A DNA stretch of 30,826 nt from a virus: positions 2,150-32,975 of IMG/VR virus record IMGVR_UViG_3300030118_001518, one strand, 5' to 3'. Below, piece by piece: positions 17,346-24,955 of the stretch. A program made the position numbers and the translations under genes. The notes below the pieces were generated by a model, which saw nothing but the letters and a program-made list of their open reading frames with translations, was not told where the DNA came from and did no database searches. Numbering within the stretch: the first letter of the stretch is position 1; each line of letters opens with the position of its first letter.

Positions 17346-17861
17346 TGTTTTATCCTCCTTTAAAATCCTAAATTGTGCTTCAGGGTTAATCCCTTTTTCA
17401 CATATAGTAATCTCATGCAACTCCATTTTTGAAATCTCTTGATAGTCGCCTTTTTCAAAATCAGACCTTCGCACTCTTTTGAATGCTTGGCCTCCAATTG
17501 AAAATCCACGAAGGTTACCTTTGCGGATTTCTGCGGCTACTTCACGAGCCTTCTCGATGTCATTACGGAGTTTAACTACAACAAACATTCCTGTGTCGTC
17601 TACTTCAGACTTCCACATTCTGCCGTTGTTATCTACATAGGAGTCAATTACTTCTCCTACTTGTATATTGGAATGTGCTAATTGCACATTGCGGAATCTA
17701 TCGCTCTTCATAAAGTTACCAAAAGCATCATTTAAGGCACCTTGAGTAATCAAGTCACCTTGCTTATCTACTAACTCTACAGAAGCATATCCAGCAACTA
17801 CTAAATCGGAACCACTCTTTAGAAGAGCGATACCGTCAGTAGGTCGCTGAATTGCCAACAT
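16473..17861 (-). CDS. HK97-type prohead protease fused to scaffold domain (462 aa)
   Basis: Residues 1-170 match the HK97-family prohead (U35/S78-type) protease: VVAGYASVELVDKQGDLIT opening, the putative catalytic His in LAHSN (H63), Ser in GFSIGG (S121) and the closing strand HEITICEKGINPEA. These enzymes mature the procapsid by cutting capsid, scaffold and themselves. Residues 173-462 form the scaffold: a charged run, a helical region and a C-terminal peptide (LANMGWDEVHALASRTMRG) shared with a separate 115-aa protein. The start codon lies about 28 bases after the centre of a TATA box and lacks a Shine-Dalgarno, so this gene is probably the first, leaderless one of a transcript that continues through the capsid and tail genes. 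Confidence 0.8.
   Translation of the reverse strand: MLAIQRPTDGIALLKSGSDLVVAGYASVELVDKQGDLITQGALNDAFGNFMKSDRFRNVQLAHSNIQVGEVIDSYVDNNGRMWKSEVDDTGMFVVVKLRNDIEKAREVAAEIRKGNLRGFSIGGQAFKRVRRSDFEKGDYQEISKMELHEITICEKGINPEAQFRILKEDKTMTDTDMSSIMERLEKRLDELEKGEIPPQLREHIKEKKKDSDDNGDDKMKMKDEEKDEEKEEDDDDKMYMKGNEYSDVITSEYLSWMEGTLKSAGIDTDAARLHFDNLEKAQLGGFDNPDAIDGADYFGGQVRGRGQENGSPSTGAINAITASGGKEPAGAMGAASLAKGYLNHENVSDADIEAAYEVYKAAAQEQNFRNDLEGHFANRFNQELEIAKAAQEKAAFDAREPLSEIMKTLETLNERIDNIGTGGVAIQKSAGSNIEVPSTQDLANMGWDEVHALASRTMRGE
17353..17361 (-). promoter_or_regulatory. Internal ribosome binding site for the embedded scaffold
   Basis: The coding strand reads AAAGGAGGA here, 7 bases before the in-frame ATG at 17345. 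It encodes the residues LKED of the long protein, so the site is kept inside coding sequence. Confidence 0.6.
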
Positions 17862-17885
17862 TGCCCCAAGAAGTGCTTGTAATGG

Positions 17886-17893
17886 TATTTATA
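17886..17893 (-). promoter_or_regulatory. TATA box of a leaderless archaeal-type promoter
   Basis: The 33-base gap between the giant gene and the protease gene holds TATAAATA on the coding strand. Its centre is about 28 bases before the ATG at 17861, matching the usual archaeal TATA-to-start distance and predicting transcription starting at or next to the start codon. No Shine-Dalgarno is present in the gap. The upstream purines overlap the end of the giant gene, so a BRE cannot be judged with confidence. Confidence 0.6.
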
Positions 17894-17894
17894 C

Positions 17895-20800
17895 CTAACT
17901 TTGCGTTTGAGACACTATTGGCTGGTCATTGTCATAGTCTATAGAAAGATTCTCCCCTTCATTTGTTTTGACTTGAATATGATTCAGTCGCTCTTTTTTA
18001 CTCTCTTTCTTTTCATCATTATTTTTCTTTTCGCCATCGAAATCAGGTAGTGTAGATTCGTTTCTTAGTCGGGTGGGGCCACGAGGTGATTCTTGAGGCG
18101 TACCAACATCAATTCCAAGTCCTTTTGGTCCTGTAAAAGTCATTTTTTCTTTTGCTATAGCATCTAATGCACGAACTATTATTTCCAAAGCCTTTTTCTT
18201 ATCTTCGGGTTTGATAATTTTATCTTCATCGTCAGCCTCTAAAATACCAACACTTTGCTCTTCTACTTTTTCATCAGTTGGTTTCTTTGGCATTTCTAAT
18301 TTATCTTCTTTTCTTAGATTACCTGTTATCATTAATGGTGCTACAGGCGACCAAAACGGTAGCAAACTTTCTGCTAACACTACAGGATAATCTGTTTTCT
18401 TTAATGAACCAATAGCACTTGTAGGAGAATGAACATACCAAGCATCATTTAATTGCTCATAAGAGTAATTTACTACATCAATATCTTTCATGATTATTTG
18501 AATGTAATTATCATCAACTTCTATATCGTGAGGAATAAGAATAGGTGCAAAAGATTTAGTGAGTAAATCAAGAGATTCTACACTTGCAGCCCCCTCTCCT
18601 TCACCTTCACTTTCTATTTCTTTAAATTGTACATTGTAAACTGCTCGCTCTTTTCTATTTTTCTTAGTAACACCTGTAATAGATGCTCTAACTATGTCAC
18701 CAATCTTGAATACCTTTTGTTGGTTATGTGCAGTGCCTACATCCATGTAGTAATTACCATCATGCTCAATCGCCCTATTACCTAACTCTTCACCATGATT
18801 AATAGGGCCAGCACCAAGTTGGTAAGTATATGGTCCTTTACCCCTTCTATCAAGAATAATAAAATTGTAATCTTTACTACTGCGATATAATACCCACTTA
18901 GGATGTCGCCTTTCACCTTTCATGTAAGTAGACTTGTTATCTCTGAGTAGTATGTTTTCATGTTCTTCTTTTAGATTATTTACTGAATCTTCAAGCCCTT
19001 CATCATCTGTCATTCTTGTATCGTGAGGACCGGGTATAATGACATTTTCATGACTTTCAAATTGAGAGCGCAATATTTTCAATCTTTCATAAAGTTGCAT
19101 GTCAGATATATTATTATCATCATAGTTTAGTATGTCAATGATGTTCAAATCTTCTTCACCAAGAATACCATCTATAGTAAAATTATTATCATTAATCTTA
19201 CCCAACGCTTCTTTTGTAGTTTTACGAAGCCCCTTCTTTTTACCACTTTCATTGTATGCAACAATTTCGTCATCATTTTTCACGATAATAACTCTTTGAC
19301 CGTCATACCATTTACTTACAACCCAAGAACCACTAAATCCCTTCAAATGTTCAAGGTCTTTCATATCGAATATACGGTGCATCGGTCTTACTGCTGGTGA
19401 CCAAGCAGCCTCATCACTCTTAGTAAGTAATATGTCAGGGTCAAGTAATGAAGTAATAATTTCAGTCATTTCACTCATAGCAATACGAGTAGGCACATCA
19501 CTTGGAGTTTCAAAGGTATCATAATTCATACTTAGGAATGGAGGTTGTGTATATTGCGGAGGTGGTGCATTTTCCCAAACTTGATTCCAGTTACCTTCAC
19601 CATGTGCTATATCAAGTAATTCTTCAGGCACACTATAGAATAAACCGGGGCCGGGATTAGTACCAGCCACAATATTACCTTGTGAATCAAAATCACAGCC
19701 GACATTAGGATTGCATTCATGTCCTCCATGCCAAGCACCACTGTCAAAGGTGTCCATAATAGAAAAGTTGTTTGGGCTTGGTGCGCCTACTGCACCCATT
19801 TTCAAACCTGCCGACTCAACTAATTCATTAGGTGGAGTGAAAATCCCTAACTCATCGTATTCGGCAGTTGGGTCATAATGTACTATAGTATCAAGATAGT
19901 TTCTTGTTTGTCTTGAAACTTTATCCTTACCTTTTCTTTGTAAGCCTTGCATATTGTGTACATCACTTGTAAGCATCCCAATACCTGCGGCTTGCATACT
20001 AAAATCAAATTGTTGAGGGTTTAACATTCCCATCATTCTGCGTGGCACAGCATGTGCAAAATGCCCCTTCCAATCGCTTTCTTTGAATGCTGTTTGAGAA
20101 TCCATTAATGCTGTGTGATAATCTGAATTGTGAAGTTTATGATAAAATAACTCTTCATCAGATACTTTACTCTCATCTTTATTTGCTAATTCTTCATTAT
20201 GGTGTAAATCTTCAATGTTCACACCACGAATATCCTTTATGTTGCCATGAGTAATGATGTCCTTTATTGTTGCTACAGCCAAAGGAGTATTCAAATCACT
20301 ACTTTTTTCTCGTAATTTAGCAATCATTTGTTTAGCCATAGGTGACCTTTCATTAATATTTAGAGCATCAAATATTTCTTTGTCACTCATGTTAGGGTCT
20401 ATCATTGTGCCATGAGTTTTCAAATGATTAGCCATATCTAAATGAAACTTGTCTTGTTTTGGATTTGGTTTTAGTTCTTTAGATATACCGTAACTTAAAG
20501 CCTGTAAGCCGTGTACATCATGTGGTACAGTCATGATATATCTTTGAGCATCACGGAATGCTCTCATAGTATTATCAATATATTGTTGAGGATTAGAAAT
20601 ATCAAACGCATCAGGTCTTGCTTCTATCATGGCTGGAATGATTTTATCTCTTGCTACTTCGGCCACTAAGTTTCTATGCGACTTGGCTAATTCATGAAGA
20701 TTGTTTGCCTCTATTTTCCAAAAATTATTTTGCTTTGAACCCAATACCTTTTGCATACTTTTTCTCTGCAATTCGGCCAATTCTCGTTCTGCGTCTGCCA

Positions 20801-23651
20801 TTTGATTCGCAATCATTTCTTTTTCTTCAGGGTTAGTTGAAGCCATAAACTTGTAATTTAGACTATCCAAATATTCTGTTAAACCACTTTCTTTCTCAAA
20901 CGAAGGTAGCATACCACCTAATCTAATCATTCGATTAATAGCATCGTGTACACCGGCTTTGACTGTAGTTTTGGTTTTTTGATTTCTTCTTTTTTGCTCA
21001 TTTTCTTTATCTAAGTTAAAGATAATATCATCAAATGCATTACCTATATCGTTAAAATTAATTTTGGATTGTTGTGAGTCAAATATTGCTGACTTTAATT
21101 CATGATGGTCGTCACCTTCTAAATAATCTAAAATCTGTTTTGGGTTAGTGGTGTTTAGAATTTTAGCAATGGTATTGACAATTCTGACGGGCATAAAGTG
21201 CTTAGGATTATCAATAAACATATTTTTCATATTATCGTAATTTGGTTGACTTATATTTCCCCATCCCATGAGTTCACCAAATTGGTCAGCATCTTCATCC
21301 CCAAGCCCGCTATCACCTCTCATGTAATCATTGAACTTTACAATTGATTTTTTTGCAGGGTTGTTTGGGTGATTCATTCTCCCTGTGAGTTTGTTTAACC
21401 AAAAAGCATGTCTTGCATTTTTATGAATATGACTATCAGAAGGATTGGCACCAAATGCTGTTTCTGTATGTAATGATTTATTGGGAATATTAGTAATTAC
21501 ATCTGAGTTAGGTTCAAGATGACTTCCATATTTTTTTCTATCTTTTTTGCTTGTAAATCTAATATCATATTCATATTGCGGAGAAAGTGTAGATTTATGT
21601 TCGGTAAAATTGTTTTTATCAGTTAAACCTTCTTTTAACGCACCACTATCATGTTTGTAAGGCACACTTACATTCATTGGTGAGAGCAAGTTTTGTACAC
21701 TTAATGTATCAGGTGGATAAACATATTTTTTCGTAGTGGTATCATAAATGCCATGCAAGCGTTGCTGTTCAGGCATAAAATGAAATGCTAAAGAAGTGTT
21801 ATTTGGATTAGCATGAATATATTCTGTGCCTGTATCTTGAATGTCAAACAAATCAGACATACCATCTTCATTTGCGGCTGCTGCATGAATCATTTCAATA
21901 TAGGTAGCAAGGGTCATGTTACCGCCTCCTGTATTTTGAAATGGTTGTGACCAAAATTGACCGGGGCCATATGTGTGCGTACCATCCCTTGATACCTTCC
22001 AATACTCCGGCTTTTCTTCTTCAGGGTGAGGGCCATGTGCAGCAGTAAAAAATGCACGATGATTGCGTAAATCTTTGACTCGTGATTGAAGTGAGCCACT
22101 TCTTTTTGCCATTTCTACAATCATGTTTATCATACTTGAATCAACAATAGGGCCATCCATTTGACCATGTATTGGGTGATTTTCTAATAAATTACCGCTT
22201 ACAGGGTCATAACCTGCTAGATACATTAAATCATCTTTAGTCATTCTAACATTAGCAATATCTCTTTTCTTTCTTAACGCACCATATTTACCATCTTTTT
22301 TTACCGTTCTAAAGTGGTTGTAAGAAGCCTCTCTCAAATCGGGCCAATCTAATTCTTTCATCGGCTCTTTACCAATCCTTAATCTTGGTAAATATTTCAA
22401 AGCGTGGTGTCCTGCTGCCTCACGGTTAGCCTCATGCTGGTTATTTATTTCATCAAGGATATAATCAGCAAGTGACCTTTCACCTAATTCATCTAAAGGT
22501 GTATGGGCTATTCTTCCTAATGATTGCTGGAAAAATCTATCCTCACCCGGATTGTGATAATCTGTATCGTTACTTTCTTGTCTGAAATGAGCGTTTCTTC
22601 CCGGCATTTTCATTTTTCTAATTGCCCAATTTTTTTCAGGAGTCATTCTCATTAATTTGTTATAAATCAAACGGGCAGATGGAATTTTTTCACCATTAGG
22701 TAAACTAATTTCATCATGCTCATTTAACCCCGGTCCTTCTATATGTTTTTGAATAGCGGTTCTTTCTTCGGGAGAAAACCACTCAAGACCATACATGTAA
22801 GACCTATGACCAAGATTTTTAGGATGATATTCTACATCATCCATATATTCGCTACCTGTTTTGACATGTTCATTAGAAACCCAATCTTTTGCTCTATCAT
22901 TAAAATGAGCATGTCGCATTGCTTCTTCTGCTTCAAAAGCAGTTAAACCATTTTTGATAAACTCATCTCGTAAGTCTGAGTTTTCTCTTTTCCAACGGTG
23001 GTAATCACGATTGTAAAAATCCTCTTGATGACGATTAACAGTCATGGCTGTATTCAAATCACCAATTAATTTTGTTTTTGTTTTCCCAAAAGTCTTTTGG
23101 AAACCCGCTTTTAACGGGTGGTCAGAAGGAAGATGCTTTAGAAAGGCTTTCTCAAAATCTCTCTCTTGTTCTATATGACCATTAAACACATGTGAGCGTA
23201 GTAACTCAATAAAATGAGGTACACCGTTAGCGGTTTGCCTTCTTAATGGGTGATTTAGTTCGTGAAATGGAAAATGGTGTTTTTGATATGGGTGTCTTGC
23301 GCTTTTTGGGTTATAGTAAGGCCAAACAGCAAACCTATTGTTTACTTCTTCAGGAGTTTGTAACCCATCTTGCCATACATGTTGAGTAGGCTCTCCATGT
23401 GTATGATGTTGTGCAAGTAAATATCCTTGACCTTGACGAAAACGATTAATTTCATCTTCGTTTAATTGCTCTTCTTCTTTTAGGATTATTTCTTCTGCTG
23501 TTACCTTCAAAGATTTATACAAATTATCCGATGGGACATCTGTGTTCTCAAACGCAATGATATATTCTGCCGCAGAATTAGGAAGGTCAATTCCATCCTC
23601 AAGCGATTTCAATAACTCATTAGTACAGATATTGAAATGCTCTAAAGACAT
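17895..23651 (-). CDS. Giant head-module protein with degenerate ligase-like nucleotidyltransferase and OB domains (1918 aa)
   Basis: A continuous 1918-aa frame between the portal group and the protease. Residues 1-1400 are hydrophilic, rich in His, Asn, Asp and Met, largely helical, and match no family I know. Residues about 1412-1700 resemble an ATP-dependent ligase core: motif I-like VVSKWYDGQRVIIV (1444-1457), motif III-like VAYNESGKKKGL, a motif IV/IIIa region (FTIDGILGEEDLNIIDIL, then YERLKILRSQF) and motif V-like ENILLRDNKSTYMKGERR, followed by an OB-like segment with VFKIGDIVRASITG. Key residues differ from active ligases: the Lys is shifted one place (KWYDG rather than KYDG), the motif IV Glu is absent and the motif V Lys is Arg. 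The C-terminus is acidic and disordered. Position suggests an internal virion or ejected protein. Identical LLTKS sequences flank the ligase-like part and could be protease sites. The Shine-Dalgarno is GGTGAG. Confidence 0.7.
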   Translation of the reverse strand: MSLEHFNICTNELLKSLEDGIDLPNSAAEYIIAFENTDVPSDNLYKSLKVTAEEIILKEEEQLNEDEINRFRQGQGYLLAQHHTHGEPTQHVWQDGLQTPEEVNNRFAVWPYYNPKSARHPYQKHHFPFHELNHPLRRQTANGVPHFIELLRSHVFNGHIEQERDFEKAFLKHLPSDHPLKAGFQKTFGKTKTKLIGDLNTAMTVNRHQEDFYNRDYHRWKRENSDLRDEFIKNGLTAFEAEEAMRHAHFNDRAKDWVSNEHVKTGSEYMDDVEYHPKNLGHRSYMYGLEWFSPEERTAIQKHIEGPGLNEHDEISLPNGEKIPSARLIYNKLMRMTPEKNWAIRKMKMPGRNAHFRQESNDTDYHNPGEDRFFQQSLGRIAHTPLDELGERSLADYILDEINNQHEANREAAGHHALKYLPRLRIGKEPMKELDWPDLREASYNHFRTVKKDGKYGALRKKRDIANVRMTKDDLMYLAGYDPVSGNLLENHPIHGQMDGPIVDSSMINMIVEMAKRSGSLQSRVKDLRNHRAFFTAAHGPHPEEEKPEYWKVSRDGTHTYGPGQFWSQPFQNTGGGNMTLATYIEMIHAAAANEDGMSDLFDIQDTGTEYIHANPNNTSLAFHFMPEQQRLHGIYDTTTKKYVYPPDTLSVQNLLSPMNVSVPYKHDSGALKEGLTDKNNFTEHKSTLSPQYEYDIRFTSKKDRKKYGSHLEPNSDVITNIPNKSLHTETAFGANPSDSHIHKNARHAFWLNKLTGRMNHPNNPAKKSIVKFNDYMRGDSGLGDEDADQFGELMGWGNISQPNYDNMKNMFIDNPKHFMPVRIVNTIAKILNTTNPKQILDYLEGDDHHELKSAIFDSQQSKINFNDIGNAFDDIIFNLDKENEQKRRNQKTKTTVKAGVHDAINRMIRLGGMLPSFEKESGLTEYLDSLNYKFMASTNPEEKEMIANQMADAERELAELQRKSMQKVLGSKQNNFWKIEANNLHELAKSHRNLVAEVARDKIIPAMIEARPDAFDISNPQQYIDNTMRAFRDAQRYIMTVPHDVHGLQALSYGISKELKPNPKQDKFHLDMANHLKTHGTMIDPNMSDKEIFDALNINERSPMAKQMIAKLREKSSDLNTPLAVATIKDIITHGNIKDIRGVNIEDLHHNEELANKDESKVSDEELFYHKLHNSDYHTALMDSQTAFKESDWKGHFAHAVPRRMMGMLNPQQFDFSMQAAGIGMLTSDVHNMQGLQRKGKDKVSRQTRNYLDTIVHYDPTAEYDELGIFTPPNELVESAGLKMGAVGAPSPNNFSIMDTFDSGAWHGGHECNPNVGCDFDSQGNIVAGTNPGPGLFYSVPEELLDIAHGEGNWNQVWENAPPPQYTQPPFLSMNYDTFETPSDVPTRIAMSEMTEIITSLLDPDILLTKSDEAAWSPAVRPMHRIFDMKDLEHLKGFSGSWVVSKWYDGQRVIIVKNDDEIVAYNESGKKKGLRKTTKEALGKINDNNFTIDGILGEEDLNIIDILNYDDNNISDMQLYERLKILRSQFESHENVIIPGPHDTRMTDDEGLEDSVNNLKEEHENILLRDNKSTYMKGERRHPKWVLYRSSKDYNFIILDRRGKGPYTYQLGAGPINHGEELGNRAIEHDGNYYMDVGTAHNQQKVFKIGDIVRASITGVTKKNRKERAVYNVQFKEIESEGEGEGAASVESLDLLTKSFAPILIPHDIEVDDNYIQIIMKDIDVVNYSYEQLNDAWYVHSPTSAIGSLKKTDYPVVLAESLLPFWSPVAPLMITGNLRKEDKLEMPKKPTDEKVEEQSVGILEADDEDKIIKPEDKKKALEIIVRALDAIAKEKMTFTGPKGLGIDVGTPQESPRGPTRLRNESTLPDFDGEKKNNDEKKESKKERLNHIQVKTNEGENLSIDYDNDQPIVSQTQS

Positions 23652-23662
23652 TAACTCACCGC

Positions 23663-24193
23663 CTATTGCGATGAACCTTCACCAGCGAAATCTTCTCTTT
23701 CTGCACCTCTGCCGGAATGAGGATTCATTCTGTCACCGAGTCTTCCCAAGTCTGTTTTCTTATCTGCTTTTTTCTTCTTAGGCTTACCATCTTCTGTTAT
23801 AATCGTTTTACCGTTGGTGGTAAAATAACCACTTTTGGTTTGCCCGCCGGATTCTGCTACAAAGTGTGGGTTCACATCAGTAATTTTTTCAGGCTGATAA
23901 CCCGGTTGGGCTTTAGTCACTTTACCGTGAACCTTATCACACTGTGCCTTTTCCTTTGCTGAACATTCGGAGTATTTCTTACCAAAGTTCTTCATGCAGT
24001 ATTTATCTTTGGTAGCCATGTCAGCCTTAGCCATTTTGCCACCACAGCCCATCTTCATGCAAGAACCTTGTTTATTCAATTTACCGTCTTTACACTTAGG
24101 ACAGTCAGGTTGTGCTTTTATTACTCGGTCAAGTCTTTGCTCTAACTCTATTGCTTTCATTAATAGTGGTGATTCATCATATCGTGGTTTCAT
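23663..24193 (-). CDS. Cys-rich zinc-binding head protein (176 aa)
   Basis: Seven cysteines at about residues 31, 34, 45, 50, 66, 77 and 85 (CPKC, CMKMGC, YCMKNF, ECSAKEKAQC) suggest one or two zinc sites. The first 26 residues are helical, the C-terminal half is basic and disordered (KPKKKKADKK). The Cys region is framed by two matching segments, VIKAQPD and VTKAQPG (Lys 26 and 94), candidate processing sites. The ATG overlaps the previous stop (ATGA), and the next gene, the giant protein, begins 11 bases later. Function unknown; a virion-internal or assembly protein is inferred from context. Confidence 0.65.
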   Translation of the reverse strand: MKPRYDESPLLMKAIELEQRLDRVIKAQPDCPKCKDGKLNKQGSCMKMGCGGKMAKADMATKDKYCMKNFGKKYSECSAKEKAQCDKVHGKVTKAQPGYQPEKITDVNPHFVAESGGQTKSGYFTTNGKTIITEDGKPKKKKADKKTDLGRLGDRMNPHSGRGAEREDFAGEGSSQ

Positions 24194-24537
24194 TGTGCAA
24201 CACCTCTTGCATCATTTGCCATTTCATGTATATCTTCCCAAGACATTTCATGTAATTCTTCATTAGAAATTGATGTTATATTCTGTTGATTAGACTTCAT
24301 AATGTTATTTGAAAAGTCTATATCATTTCTAAATGGGTCTACTTGTAAATCATCTGTGAGCGGTGTGCTTACAGATACAAGACCCATTTTACGGAGTAAT
24401 GCTTGAGGATTATTGATTAATCTTTTCAAAGCATCATTTTCTGCTTTAATCAAATTCAAATTACTATCCATAATCTCCATTTTATTGATGAGTACACCCA
24501 TCAATTTTTCCGCATTATTTTCTGAAGATTCAGTCAA
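24190..24537 (-). CDS. Scaffold-related accessory protein with coiled coil (115 aa)
   Basis: The N-terminal half (MGVLINKMEIMDSNLNLIKA, then ENDALKRLI) has the heptad pattern of a coiled coil. The C-terminal residues 79-115 (NIMKSNQQNI ... NEELHEMSWEDIHEMA ... RG) align with the last 37 residues of the scaffold (AIQKSAGSNI ... TQDLANMGWDEVHALA ... RG), including KS, NI, L, M, W, H, A and RG at the same spacing and nearly the same distance from the C-terminus. This suggests that both proteins use the peptide to bind one partner, perhaps the capsid protein. Start is TTG with AGGTGG upstream. The role is inferred. Confidence 0.6.
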   Translation of the reverse strand: MTESSENNAEKLMGVLINKMEIMDSNLNLIKAENDALKRLINNPQALLRKMGLVSVSTPLTDDLQVDPFRNDIDFSNNIMKSNQQNITSISNEELHEMSWEDIHEMANDARGVAQ

Positions 24538-24546
24538 ACTACCACC

Positions 24547-24894
24547 TCAAACTCTTCTACCGTAGGAACCAGCACCACGAGTATGATTCCTACTAAACTT
24601 AGAAGATGATGTAAAACCTAATCTATTGCTGTTATCGGTTATGGACTTAGTAACATTTTCAAACTTTAACACAGGTACCCCACCAGCGAAAATATCTCTT
24701 GGCCCTTGTGGTGTTACAACATCACTCTTGGTAATTTCATTCTGCAAATCGTCTGCAAGGAAGTCACTTAACTTCTGCACTTCAGTAAGATGTTGTTTGG
24801 CTAAGTTACCATCACCATTCTCTAAAGCATCAATAAATGCCTTTTGTGCCTGTTCCATTTTTCTTGCCATAGGGTGCATTTTGATTAAGTCCAT
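24547..24894 (-). CDS. Small helical head protein of unknown function (115 aa)
   Basis: The N-terminal 55 residues form a likely helical hairpin (RKMEQAQKAFIDALENGDGN, then LAKQHLTEVQKLSDFLADDL); the remainder is basic and flexible, ending SYGRRV. Two ITKS/VTKS motifs (Lys 56 and Lys 83) match the proposed processing motif. It is the first gene after the portal, separated by a 45-base gap with a hairpin. The Shine-Dalgarno AGGGAT precedes the ATG. I recognise no family; a portal-associated or internal head protein is plausible. Confidence 0.6.
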   Translation of the reverse strand: MDLIKMHPMARKMEQAQKAFIDALENGDGNLAKQHLTEVQKLSDFLADDLQNEITKSDVVTPQGPRDIFAGGVPVLKFENVTKSITDNSNRLGFTSSSKFSRNHTRGAGSYGRRV

Positions 24895-24929
24895 AAAATC
24901 CCTGCCGTGTTACGCTCATGTGTTACCTG

Positions 24930-24955
24930 TTTAAGAGGATTATGCCCCTCTTAAA
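24930..24955 (-). other. Perfect 9-bp inverted repeat around the portal stop codon
   Basis: TTTAAGAGG (24947-24955 on the coding strand) and CCTCTTAAA (24930-24938) are exact inverse complements separated by 8 bases that hold the portal TAA. The transcript could fold into a 9-bp hairpin. No T run follows on the coding strand, so a classical intrinsic terminator is unlikely; an RNA-processing or translation-tuning element is possible. Confidence 0.5.

Noticed and set aside
17895-23651. Calling the giant protein an active DNA ligase
   Set aside because: The nucleotidyl-accepting Lys, the motif IV Glu and the motif V Lys are not at canonical positions, and 1400 residues of unrelated sequence precede it.
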